Notes under the pieces: generated by a model
What the model was told of the DNA's origin: nothing
Database searches by the model: none
What the model saw: only the letters and a program-made list of their open reading frames with translations
Made by a program: the position numbers and the translations under genes
Assembly (NCBI RefSeq): GCF_041296385.1
Contig: NC_091017.1
Location: forward strand, 46,808,214 to 46,872,213
DNA length: 64,000 nt
Source: Aphelocoma coerulescens
Taxonomy: Eukaryota > Chordata > Aves > Passeriformes > Corvidae
Direction of reading: 5' to 3'
Part shown: positions 44,401-61,562 of the stretch, in pieces
How the letters are laid out: the number at the start of each line of letters is the position of its first letter
Position numbering within the stretch: position 1 is the stretch's first letter

Positions 44401-46038
44401 ATGGTTTGCGGTTTTGTTTGATTTTTCGTTTGTTTTTGAGCTTGGAGCCATATGTCAGGACATAGCTGAATGCACCTTAGATTAATGATGGAGCACTGAA
44501 TCACTATTTATTCTCTAATTTAATCCAAAATGTAAATAACTGACTTAGAATTTTCTTAACTGCCTACTTGTCGGAAGTATTCCCTGTGAAGATTTGAGAG
44601 GCAATTCAAGTGCTAAATTAGTTTTAAATGTTGTAGAAATTGTGTCTTTGTGGCTGAAGGTGTATTTAAGTGAATGGTTTAATGACGTGTGAGATGAGAC
44701 TTGACTCAGTGAGGTGAACTACTGAAAAGGCATTTGATAGATCATGTTAAAACACTTAAAACATTGCCACTGAGATGCACACGCTATTGTCTGTTGGCTA
44801 ACTTGAGAATATGGGTATCTTTTCAAGCTGTGTTTTTAAAAGGTTGCTGAGTAGAGACTGTGTATCTTGTAGCCAAGGGCCAATGAAGTGCAGGGACTTT
44901 GTTTCCCCGCCTTTGTGGGTCTTTATGGTTCAACTAGATGATCTTGAAGGTCTCCTCCAAACTTGATGATTGTGATTTTGGGTAGTAGAATGATGATTCT
45001 GTGATTCTGGCTGGAGGTTTTGCCCAGCCTGAGTGAAGCAATATAAACTGAAGTAATGTTTGTTTGCAGATACTCTGCAGAATCTTGTTGGACAACAAAA
45101 TGCCCGTCATGGTGTAGTGAAAGTGTTCAATGCGTTGCAGGAGAGGAAGGCTAATAAGCATCTACTTTATGTGAGTACCCAGAAAAATAGCTTTTCAACT
45201 TCATAATCCTGTTAGTTACTGAGCTCTACTCACTCAGTATTAAAGCCTAGGGAGTGTGTTTTTGCAGAGATTTATTTATTATTAAAATAAGTCAGATGTT
45301 CTAGGCTTGATCACTTGACTAAGTTTGAATAACAAAAGGCTGTTTAACAGCAGCATTGCTTTTGTCTAAAAGAGATCCTTTACCACATCCAATGTGCCTG
45401 ACTTCATAAGGTACAAACTAATGTCTTCATACAGCTTAGAAAAATAAACATACCTTGGAGAATCTTAGACAGAGAGCTCCAGTACTGGCTCACAGTTAGG
45501 ACATGGCAGCCCTCCAAAAGTTCCACTCCTCAACTGTTGGCACTAGTTGGAATATGCACCTGGATCTAAGTATAACACCTTCACAGTCAGTCAGTCTCTT
45601 CTGGCACCTTCCAGACAGCAGCCTGTCACACAGTGCTGCCCCCAGCACTGGAGAGAAGGTGCATGCCCTGGTGCTTGCTTATGATGCTATGGAGCCTTTG
45701 ACAGAACAGCATCAGTTTATACTGGGTGGGAAATCCCCATCTCAAAGCTGCTGCCCTTAACACTTGCCTCGTTTCAGCCTTAAGACATTTCCCATGTTAT
45801 CTGTAGGGCATGTGCTGACATTTGAATGAAAGAAAAGTAGTTGCATGAATGATGAATATAATCAATATAATCCTGTTATCTGTGATTTTCTAAAAATGAC
45901 AGAAATGAAGAAATTCTCATTTGGTTGGCACCAGCATCATCTTAACTCTTTTCTGTTTTTCAGGTTTTGCTGGAACTGCTGCTAACTGAACTGTGTCCTG
46001 AGCTGAGAGCTCATTTAGAGCAGCTTAATGCCACTTAG
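5356..46038 (+). CDS. SNX25: SNX25, sorting nexin 25, 3' part of the gene (14 coding exons, 5'-partial)
   Basis: SNX25 is a PXA-RGS-PX-nexin family protein that acts on endosomal membranes. Members bind phosphoinositides through PX, and SNX25 has been linked to TGF-beta receptor turnover. Fourteen exons bounded by AG and GT join in phase to give 639 residues and a TAG stop. In the partial protein, residues 1-23 are the end of PXA, 88-215 RGS, about 232-300 coiled coil, about 310-425 PX and about 480-590 the C-terminal nexin domain. The exon-by-exon match to the human protein as I remember it is close, with no frameshift or internal stop. The start codon and the first PXA exons are not in the window; the first exon here begins with one base that completes an upstream codon. 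Family assignment is firm; boundaries rest on splice consensus and phase, not on transcripts. Confidence 0.95.
7988..8515 (-). mobile_element. CR1 LINE fragment, antisense
   Basis: The sequence begins with AGAATCATAGAGTGGTTTGG, the reverse complement of the CR1 3' end, and continues through the typical CR1 3' region (TGGGCAGCCTGTTCCAGTG, TGGACCTGCTCCACCAG). About 530 bases are kept, so this is a 5'-truncated, dead copy. Confidence 0.9.
8800..8841. repeat. 21-bp direct tandem duplication
   Basis: TCTAAAAAGATTGTCTATTA plus T occurs twice in a row at 8,800-8,820 and 8,821-8,841, with no mismatch. It looks like a recent slippage duplication. Confidence 0.9.
9175..9255 (+). other. Candidate alternative (poison) exon in SNX25 intron
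   Basis: An 81-base stretch lies between a strong acceptor (T-rich tract, TTTTCAG) and a consensus GTAAGT donor. Joined to the upstream exon in its real phase it reads [22 protein letters not shown] and then TGA, so inclusion would truncate SNX25 right after PXA. It is fully open in another phase. I do not know a matching exon in other species. Confidence 0.3.
15758..15948 (+). CDS. SNX25: SNX25 exon b (PXA-RGS linker)
   Basis: This 191-base exon sits between TTCTTAG and GTATAA. It starts with [15 protein letters not shown] and continues through [17 protein letters not shown] to a [11 protein letters not shown] segment, the conserved basic helical linker after PXA. It takes one base from exon a and ends on a codon boundary. 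Confidence 0.95.
15949..23033 (+). other. SNX25 intron (7.1 kb)
   Basis: AT-rich intron whose only clear insertion is the solo LTR at 20,079-20,664. Nothing else with gene-like structure was seen. Confidence 0.8.
20079..20664. mobile_element. Solo LTR of an avian endogenous retrovirus
   Basis: The element starts TGTGGTGGTTTCACCCC and ends near CCAAAACCAGCACA, about 585 bases, with the TG...CA ends of an LTR. Internal segments such as CATGGGCAGGCAGGTGTTCA and GGAATATCCCTTTGGTCAG match a repeat family I know from many bird genomes. No internal retroviral genes flank it, so it is a recombination remnant. No clear target-site duplication was seen. The exact family name is not certain. Confidence 0.8.
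23034..23165 (+). CDS. SNX25: SNX25 exon c (start of RGS domain)
   Basis: This 132-base, phase 0/0 exon encodes [17 protein letters not shown], then [19 protein letters not shown], and ends at TANK. This is the first half of the RGS fold. The donor is GTGGAA; reading on past it meets a stop at 23,204. Confidence 0.95.
23166..25034 (+). other. SNX25 intron (1.9 kb)
   Basis: AT-rich, ending in long pyrimidine tracts. No repeat or gene recognised. Confidence 0.8.
25035..25310 (+). CDS. SNX25: SNX25 exon d (rest of RGS domain)
   Basis: This is the largest exon here, 276 bases and phase 0/0. It encodes [20 protein letters not shown] through [20 protein letters not shown], completing the RGS domain and entering an acidic variable linker. 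The acceptor is CCTAG and the donor GTGAGT. Confidence 0.95.
25311..29471 (+). other. SNX25 intron (4.2 kb)
   Basis: AT-rich intron. A CR1 tail sits just before the next exon and is listed separately. The short frames near 27,207-27,596 have no similarity I recognise. Confidence 0.8.
29281..29415 (+). mobile_element. CR1 LINE 3' end
   Basis: The typical CR1 tail reads GTGTTCAAGGCCAGGCTGGA through GGTCCCTTCCAGCCCAAACC and ends in the terminal repeats TTCTATCATTCTATGA. It is severely 5'-truncated and lies 56 bases upstream of an SNX25 exon. Confidence 0.92.
29472..29627 (+). CDS. SNX25: SNX25 exon e (coiled coil)
   Basis: This 156-base, phase 0/0 exon encodes [20 protein letters not shown] and then [19 protein letters not shown], a charged helical segment between RGS and PX. 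A CR1 LINE tail ends only 56 bases upstream of its first base. Confidence 0.94.
29628..30581 (+). other. SNX25 intron with GC-rich islet
   Basis: A short intron (954 bases) containing an abrupt CpG-rich segment at about 29,880-30,115, listed separately. The flanks are AT-rich. Confidence 0.75.
29880..30115. other. CpG-rich islet inside an SNX25 intron, origin unknown
   Basis: About 235 bases with many CpGs (for example GGTGCCGGCCGCTCCGGCCG) interrupt AT-rich intron sequence with sharp edges. No coding similarity was recognised on either strand. It could be an inserted LTR or other element, or an intragenic CpG islet. Confidence 0.6.
30582..30713 (+). CDS. SNX25: SNX25 exon f (coiled coil to PX start)
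   Basis: This 132-base, phase 0/0 exon encodes [20 protein letters not shown] and [19 protein letters not shown]. The WW/GMWKA stretch is the strand leading into the PX domain. The acceptor is CTGCAG and the donor GTACGG. Confidence 0.95.
30714..35460 (+). other. SNX25 intron (4.7 kb)
   Basis: AT-rich intron with one CR1 ORF2 remnant at 32,826-33,030. A slightly GC-richer stretch from 33,040 to 33,420 may belong to the same insertion but was not recognised. Confidence 0.75.
32826..33030 (+). mobile_element. CR1 LINE ORF2 C-terminal remnant
   Basis: One frame reads [20 protein letters not shown], then [20 protein letters not shown] and EVISP, the conserved stretch at the C-terminal side of CR1 ORF2 after the reverse transcriptase. 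Relative to intact copies a few residues are lost between GIC and SCVASR, and the reading breaks soon after. It is an old, dead fragment. Confidence 0.85.
35461..35601 (+). CDS. SNX25: SNX25 exon g (PX domain, first part)
   Basis: This 141-base, phase 0/0 exon follows a long T/C tract and CACAAG. It encodes [20 protein letters not shown] and [20 protein letters not shown]. The R..SEF motif is the PX signature that contacts phosphoinositide in family members. Confidence 0.95.
35602..36540 (+). other. SNX25 intron (0.9 kb) with LTR-like element
   Basis: A short intron mostly taken up by the LTR-like element at about 35,891-36,175. The rest is simple intron sequence ending in a pyrimidine tract. 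Confidence 0.7.
35891..36175 (+). mobile_element. Probable solo LTR (TATA and AATAAA bearing)
   Basis: The segment contains CCAATCACCCCCAAGGGGTG, a TATA box TATAAAAG at 36,078-36,085 and AATAAA at 36,103-36,108, followed by GCCTGCTGGATCTTCTC and GGGACACGGTGA. This promoter-to-polyA order over so short a distance is that of an LTR. The 5' edge is approximate, and no internal genes are present. Confidence 0.6.
36541..36654 (+). CDS. SNX25: SNX25 exon h (PX domain, second part)
   Basis: This 114-base, phase 0/0 exon encodes [20 protein letters not shown] and then [18 protein letters not shown]. It carries the proline/basic membrane-insertion loop and the following PX helix. Confidence 0.95.
36655..37181 (+). 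other. SNX25 intron (0.5 kb)
   Basis: AT-rich intron; nothing recognised. Confidence 0.8.
37182..37346 (+). CDS. SNX25: SNX25 exon i (end of PX and linker)
   Basis: This 165-base, phase 0/0 exon encodes [20 protein letters not shown], which ends PX, then [20 protein letters not shown]. The acceptor is TTTCATAG and the donor GTAAGT. Confidence 0.95.
37347..40717 (+). other. SNX25 intron (3.4 kb)
   Basis: AT-rich with a short (CTCAT)-type microsatellite at about 39,211-39,246. The stretch 39,880-40,680 is less AT-rich and open in short frames on both strands, but shows no known similarity or splice structure. Confidence 0.7.
39211..39246. repeat. CATCTCATAT/CTCAT microsatellite
   Basis: Repeated CATCTCATAT and CATCT units in a row over about 35 bases. 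Confidence 0.85.
40718..40835 (+). CDS. SNX25: SNX25 exon j (acidic linker, nexin start)
   Basis: This 118-base exon encodes the acidic run [20 protein letters not shown] and then [16 protein letters not shown]. It starts on a codon boundary and carries one base into the next exon, where it forms Met. Confidence 0.94.
40836..42047 (+). other. SNX25 intron (1.2 kb)
   Basis: Very AT-rich; contains a run of 11 C at 41,330-41,340 and an unused AATAAA near 41,747. Nothing gene-like. Confidence 0.8.
42048..42114 (+). CDS. SNX25: SNX25 exon k (nexin C domain)
   Basis: This short 67-base exon encodes [20 protein letters not shown] then IN, part of the conserved C-terminal nexin domain. It carries two bases across the GTAAGT donor to complete Lys in the next exon. 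Confidence 0.93.
42115..43284 (+). other. SNX25 intron (1.2 kb)
   Basis: AT-rich intron; nothing recognised. Confidence 0.8.
43285..43466 (+). CDS. SNX25: SNX25 exon l (nexin C domain)
   Basis: This 182-base exon encodes [20 protein letters not shown] through [20 protein letters not shown] to KLLENIP. The [10 protein letters not shown] core is diagnostic of the nexin C domain. The donor is GTGAGA. Confidence 0.95.
43467..45069 (+). other. SNX25 intron (1.6 kb)
   Basis: AT-rich; a CR1-like tail lies at its 3' end (44,925-45,010). Confidence 0.75.
44925..45010 (+). mobile_element. Degenerate CR1-like 3' tail
   Basis: TTCAACTAGATGATCTTGAA followed by GGTCTCCTCCAA and a terminal TGATTCTGTGATTCT resembles the CR1 3' end (GATGATCT...GGTCCCTTCCAAC...ATTCTGTGATTCT). 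It is short and diverged. Confidence 0.65.
45070..45170 (+). CDS. SNX25: SNX25 exon m (nexin C domain)
   Basis: This 101-base exon encodes [20 protein letters not shown] and [14 protein letters not shown]. The acceptor TTTGCAG lies about 60 bases after the end of a CR1-like tail. The donor is GTGAGT. Confidence 0.94.
45171..45963 (+). other. SNX25 intron (0.8 kb), last
   Basis: AT-rich; nothing recognised. The frame at 45,503-45,760 has no similarity I know. Confidence 0.8.
45964..46038 (+). CDS. SNX25: SNX25 last coding exon, with stop
   Basis: This 75-base terminal coding stretch encodes [20 protein letters not shown] and LNAT before TAG. It corresponds to the C-terminal helix of the human protein. 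The acceptor is TTTTTCAG. Confidence 0.95.
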   Translation, partial: VLLELLLTELCPELRAHLEQLNAT

Positions 46039-48083
46039 GTTTGAATCTGCACAATTGGACCACTAGAGAAATGTCTATGTTCAAGAATAGACATGAAACT
46101 TATTTTCCTCTTTTCCATAGAGGGCTGAGGACTATGATTATTTTTAGCATTTTTCTTTCCTCTTGAGTTTTTTGTGAAGTAAACAGACTTGAAAAGATCT
46201 GATGCTGTCGTAGGGTAGACAAAAAAATGCTGTATAGCTGCCAATTTTTATTTAAATTGTTCTATTTGACTACTCCTCTGTTTCAAACATAGATTGAAAA
46301 ATAGATGTTCATATATGCTGAAAGAAACCAGAAGATATTTTAAACATTTATGGAAAGAAATTTTGCTTATAGTGGTAAACTAATGAATGTTGTACAGTTC
46401 TAATCTCCTCACTGAGGATCTGAGCATTCCTTTTTTTTTCTTGTGTATTGAAAAAGCCTTGTCGTGCAATACTACATGTAAAGCTATTGTGAAAATTTTA
46501 TCAATTTTGGTTTTACCAAAGATTTTCTGTAGTTTGAAGCATTTGTAAGCAATAAATATCACAACTGGATTGCAGTACTTGATAATGAGGCTGTACTGAC
46601 AACTGATCAATGAGTTTGACAGCACTAGTTTAATAAGAAATATCTACATTGCTTTGAAGTCTGTGTCAAAATTATGTATTGTAAACTGGTATGTCCTAAC
46701 AGAATGCCTGTGTTAAATGTTAGTTCAGAGATTAGTGCTTATGAATTGCTTCTATGAATGATCAAGTAGACATCTAATTAAACCATTCCGATAACTTCCC
46801 TGATATTATTCAGGGCTGTTTTACTCAATGACCCAATTTCAAATAACCTTCAAATCTTCCCCTTATTTTATACAAGGAAAGAAAACTGTCTTCAGTGGTT
46901 GTTTTTTTTAAATTTTATGTAAAAATATGTAAATATTGTGTTAATGCACATATAAATAATTAAACATCATCAAAAATCCCTAGGTGACACTCATTACTGT
47001 CTTCTCACTTCAGTACAGTTGTCCTCTTAGAGAAACTACTTGCAGTTATGACTGGCTCTATTGTAAGGTACATATACTCTGTATATGCTGTATTTAAATC
47101 AAAATTTTTAGTAACATCTAGCTTTCTGTTCCAACAGTTTCAGGAAAGTTTTCAGGTCGTGGCACAGTCCTAAGAAGCAAGGCAAATTCTGCACTTACAA
47201 AGTTTCATAAGTAAACAGGCATTTAGAAATGTGCAAGCTTACCATAGCAATCAGTAATTTTTCCTAGTGGTTAATCAAAGTATCTTTTGATAAAAGATCC
47301 AGCAGGACATTGCTCAGATATACATACTCCTAGCCAAAAGGTTTCCAACTATTTCTAATACAAACAGAGGCAGTGTGAATGCAGTATGAAGGATTGAGGA
47401 AAATAGGCCTCATATTGAGGACATATATTCAGTATTTCCGTACTAATGTTTGGGGCTTTTTTCCCACAGTTCTGTAAGGACTATTTTCTAGTTTTAGAAG
47501 CTGGCATGGTTTGAATTGTAAAGCTTGGTGTTCTACCAGTTTCCAACTTTGAGTCTCTGCGATCCAAAAGTAAAATATATAAAGACACTTAAGTACACCT
47601 AGATGCTTTAGAGAGTATGTGGAAGAAAGTATAAGCACCACTAACAAATTAAGCTTTAAAAATGGCCATGGCCTGTGAGTGGGCTGTATGTGAAAATGAG
47701 GCAAGATGGGGTTCAAGCTTTTCAGAATATTAAAATTTAAACATTATATATGCAGAAAGGAAACAGCCATTTTTATTTGGTTTTGGTTTGATTTATGTGC
47801 TATGTAGCAGTATGACATGAAGAAAATACATCTGTCCCAGTAAAATGTCCTTAATAAACTTTGAAGTCTTCAATACAATTTTTAAAAAATCTGTTTTGGT
47901 TTCATCTGAGTTAGAGTGTGAGCTTTTTACTGTCTTTTATTTTAGATAAAATGAATCAGTGAATTGCTTTAAATGATACTTTCTAGAAAGTTGAAAAGCA
48001 AGCAGTAAGAACAGTCTATAATTGCTGGAGACTAATAATGGTTTATTGTAGGAAATAGATACCAGTCACAGTTAAAGGAAACA
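46039..48083. other. SNX25 3' UTR and tail-to-tail gap before LRP2BP
   Basis: This is AT-rich sequence after the SNX25 stop, without a convincing gene. Plus-strand AATAAA hexamers occur at 46,551-46,556 and 47,853-47,858 and are candidate SNX25 polyadenylation signals. On the minus strand an AATAAA lies at 48,047-48,042, only about 37 bases after the LRP2BP stop. Which ones are used cannot be told from sequence. Confidence 0.6.
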
Positions 48084-58008
<9,925 letters not shown>

Positions 58009-58199
58009 CTTAAAAACAGACACACGGCTGGGTTTGTCCCTTAAGAGGTGGAACAGCAGCTTTGTAAGTACACTGAAGGTCTGAAGCTGGCCGGGTCCCC
58101 TTTTTAATACACTCTTCAAAAGACTAAGACAAAAGAGAAGGCTCTGTTATAAAACGGAGAAGTTGCGTGAAGGAAACGTTCAGTAAATACAGCCTGACC

Positions 58200-58960
58200 C
58201 TTGTGTGCGTGAAGTCCGCGGCGGAAGAGCTTAAACCCGCGCCTAACCAAAGCGGGGCGCTGCCGGCCGGAGCCGGGCTGCGAGGGAGCGGTACGTGGCT
58301 CGGCAGGGTCGGGCGGCAGCCGCTCGCTGCGCAGCGCCATCCAGCACCGCCGGCCGAGCTCTCCGGGCAGCCCCGCGCCCGAGGGCGGCTCGGGCCGAGC
58401 CTGCCGCGCTGTGCGGCTCCGGGTCGGGCTACAAGGGAGCGCGGCCTCGGGCCGAGCCTGCCGCGCTGTGCGGCTCCGGGTCGGGCTACAAGGGAGCGCG
58501 GCCTCGGGCCGAGCCTGCCGCGCTGTGCGGCTCCGGGTCGGGCTACAAGGGAGCGCGGCCGCGGCCCTCGCCGGTGCCGAGCTCCCCGCGCCGCCGGGCC
58601 TGGGTGGATCCCTGCCGCTGTGCCGCGGCCCAGGGCGGCCCTGCCCAGCCTGCGCCGGCGCCCGGCGCCGCTGCATAGCTGGGCCTGGGGTCCCACGGCC
58701 TTTGGCAAGGCAGGAGGAAGACTGGGAATGTCCCGAGGGCACTTTCCGTTTGGGCTTTGCTCCGCCTCCGGCTGTTGCCCGGTGCCAAACTGTGACTAGG
58801 TGACGGGAGAGGCTGCGGGCTGGGCGCCCACCGGATCTTCCCTGATACCGCCGGTCCTGTCGGAAATTAAAAGCGGGAGCCCAAAATGCTCTGCAGACCG
58901 CGATTATAGGCGAAAGGAGCAGAAACTCTGAATGCAATTCAGAGAAAAAGGCACCGGGCA
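58200..58960. promoter_or_regulatory. CpG island, likely LRP2BP promoter region
   Basis: Very GC- and CpG-rich sequence begins about 200 bases upstream of the first recognised LRP2BP exon, in otherwise AT-rich surroundings. It contains the 57-bp tandem repeat listed separately. Its position suggests the LRP2BP promoter, possibly bidirectional. No start codon exon for LRP2BP was found in it. Confidence 0.7.
58391..58561. repeat. Three tandem copies of a 57-bp GC-rich unit
   Basis: Copies begin at 58,391, 58,448 and 58,505, exactly 57 bases apart. Each starts CGGGCCGAGCCTGCCGCG and includes GGGCTACAAGGGAGCGCGG. The copies are nearly identical, which points to recent duplication or homogenisation. 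Because 57 is a multiple of three, every frame repeats a 19-residue unit, which creates long spurious reading frames on both strands. Confidence 0.95.
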
Positions 58961-61084
58961 TGACGCTTCAGTCTAGCAGGCGGGACTTCACCACTTCCAG
59001 TGATCAGAAACTGTTTGTTGTAATGCAGTTTGTTTTCCCCATATAGGTATTACAAAACTTAAAAGGATAATTGAGGGAAAATGCTGTTCAAGGTTTCTCC
59101 TGAAATGTAAAGCATTGCTTTCACTTCTGTTGATTGCTTCTGGCTGTCTCTCTTATAAAAAGGGAATAATACCAAAATGCATGAGAGTGCTTTCAAAATA
59201 ATCTTTATCTGTGTTCCCAGCTTTTTCTTTTTTTCCAGATGATTATCATCCTTCCATTTTTGGCAGTGTGATCTGTTTCTATAGCAACAGGGACAGAGGC
59301 AACAATCAAAATGGGAGAGTGATGCTTGCAGATTTGTGTGCTTAAACCTGTGGGCTCAACATGATGTTTTCCAGCAGTCCCAAGTGACTTTAAGTACGAA
59401 GAAACTCCTAAAATTAATCCTGATTCATTTTTTGTAGATGATACAGGAAAATAAACTTTTTCAAAGCATCAATTAATTACTTGATTTAACAGACAGTGAA
59501 GAACAGTCTGTGAAAGCAGCATTACCCTTCAGCTAAGACAATTAACACTGGGCTGCATGGCTGCTTTTGAGGCAGAAGGGTATGAGATTTACCAGCACAC
59601 CTTGGTTTATCTGACTGCTTACACACATTTATTAGAACCATTTTTCCAATTTAATTTTGTTGATAGCTATGCAAGATGTGTGATCTGAGATACAAAGCAC
59701 AGAGGAATTTTTGCCAAGCTATGTTCCAGAACAGCGGTACCCAGGAAGCCTTGTCCTTAACTGGGACTTGGGGCTGCCCCATACAAAATAATGAGAACTG
59801 TTGCTACTCTGTTTATGCCAGTACAAGTACCGGTTATTCAGAGGCAGAACAGTTTTGCAGGCACTAATGAGGTGTGCAGAATGTGACCTGAAGCTCAAGA
59901 ACTAATTAATAGCAGGAATTTGAAGAGAGTTTTGGCTGGCAGGATGCAAATCTGTGTATAGGTGGCTAGGCTGGAAAGATGGGATTCCTTGGGTGCAGCT
60001 TGAAGCCTCTGAATTGCTGAAGTAATGTAGGGAGGGAAGATCTTAAAAACAAACCAAACCAAACCAAACAAAACACAACCTCTTGGGCAATGCAAAACTA
60101 TTTAGTCTTAAGCTAATTCTGGATATGTGTGTTTTCCAAAACTGTCTTTATAGTTGCATAAACAATGACTGTGGATTTCTGGCATCTGTGCAGAGGTATT
60201 TCATCCCTAACAATGCATAGTTAGAAGTGTAGGAATTTTATTTGTTTGTTAACTAATTTGCTTGGCTACCTGTTCACGGAAAACAACGCAACATTTTGTA
60301 ATTACACAAGTATATTTCTTTCCATATAAAAGCAAAGTGAAAACTGTCACTTACAGAAATAGTTCTGCTGAACTGCCTATCTACCTGGATTTTTGCACCT
60401 TAAAAAATATGCTCATGTTCCACTAAAATAATTTATATTAGCTTTCCCAAAGGAGAAGCAGAAGGTAATTTCATCATGTTTGTGAATTCATTTCACAGCT
60501 ATGTATACCCTAAAGGAACACTGTTAGGCTTCTTTTTCTCTAACTCTGTTTATCAAAACCATGCCATTAATATTTGTTTTTTAAATACGTGACTTTCAAT
60601 TTTTTTTTTTTTTTTTTAAGTCATGGTAGCAATTATGAGGAACTTCCATAACAAACAAACAAACGTAGGCATTTGACACAGAAAGAAATACCTTAGTGCT
60701 AAGGGAACAGAACTGTGCACCTTGGGCACTCACCCTCTCTAGGATACTTCAAGCTCATGTAAGTGACAATCAAAGTTCTGTATTTGCAACTGTGTTTTGA
60801 GCAGAGATGTAACAACAGGTGGCTGTGCCCAGACCCTGCATTGCCAATTCTAGTCCCGCTCAGACTGGTGATGAACTTGCTGTAATGTCTGTGCTGAAGG
60901 AGGGGAGACCTGCGTTTCACAGCGTGGCGCGTCTGGCCAGTCTCCCTGGCCTAGTGGTAGAGCTTGGGCAGGACGATAGTACGGATTTTTTTTTACCGAT
61001 TTAAGATTTTTTGGGGGCAAAATCTAATTCTCTGTTGTTTTCTTTCCTAGATCCAAGTTTGCCTCGGTCTAGCCTTCCTAAATC
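58961..61084. other. Interval between the two CpG islands
   Basis: About 2.1 kb of AT-rich sequence with an A/T tract at about 60,600-60,617 and short AAAC repeats (60,051-60,078 and 60,650-60,664). The missing LRP2BP first coding exon was looked for here on the minus strand and not found. Confidence 0.65.
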
Positions 61085-61296
61085 AGCGTTAAGGTACGCT
61101 AGCAGAACTACTTTGGAGGCTGCGCCTGGCAGCAGCAGCACAACCAAGCAAACACCAGGCCGCGCTCAGGGCTCGGTGGCTCCGGCTGACGGCGGCACCG
61201 GCGCTTCCAGCGACGCCCGCTCCCGGCCGGTGCAGCAGCCGGGGCCGGCTGCCCGGGGCTCCGGAGGGCGCTGCCGCGGCTGCGAGTGTGTGCGGG

Positions 61297-61301
61297 ACGT
61301 G
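61297..61301 (+). promoter_or_regulatory. Candidate hypoxia-response element 1 (GGACGTGC)
   Basis: An ACGTG core in the context GGACGTGC lies 235 bases upstream of the ANKRD37 ATG. ANKRD37 is an established HIF-1 target in mammals, which makes a match to the RCGTG core here more than chance, though the core is short. Confidence 0.5.
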
Positions 61302-61391
61302 CCGGGCGGCCCCGCGCCACATGGCCGCCGCCAGCCCCGCGCCCCGGCCCCGGCCCGGCCCGGCCGCGGCCCCGCGGTGCCCCCGGGGCGG

Positions 61392-61396
61392 CCAAT
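61392..61396 (+). promoter_or_regulatory. CCAAT box (NF-Y-type, GCCAATGGC)
   Basis: CCAAT in a GCCAATGGC context, 140 bases upstream of the ANKRD37 ATG and within the CpG island. The spacing is typical for an NF-Y site in a TATA-less promoter. Confidence 0.55.
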
Positions 61397-61424
61397 GGCT
61401 GGCGGGCGGCGGCTGCCGCCGCCT

Positions 61425-61429
61425 ACGTG
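61425..61429 (+). promoter_or_regulatory. Candidate hypoxia-response element 2 (TACGTGCG)
   Basis: A TACGTGC match, the preferred HIF-1 context, lies 107 bases before the ANKRD37 ATG and 128 bases after the first core. It sits 33 bases from the CCAAT box. Confidence 0.6.
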
Positions 61430-61535
61430 CGGCCGGCGGGGCGGGGCTGCGGGCCCGGCGCTCGCAGCCGGCCACGGACAGAGCCGCGCCTCGGACCCCC
61501 AGCCCCGAGGGCCCCGCGCCCAGCAACGGAGAGCG

Positions 61536-61562
61536 ATGCTGATGCTGGACTGCACTTCAGAG
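61536..61562 (+). CDS. ANKRD37: ANKRD37 exon 1 coding part
   Basis: Nine codons, MLMLDCTSE, end before GTGAGC. The human protein starts MLLLDC, which supports the choice of the first of two nearby ATGs. The frame is open upstream into the CpG island, but without conserved sequence. Confidence 0.9.

Noticed and set aside
58116..58961. 281-residue minus-strand reading frame, with others overlapping on both strands
   Set aside because: It lies in a CpG island, where stop codons are rare, and is lengthened by the 57-bp repeat being a multiple of three. All frames here are open at once, and none resembles a known protein.
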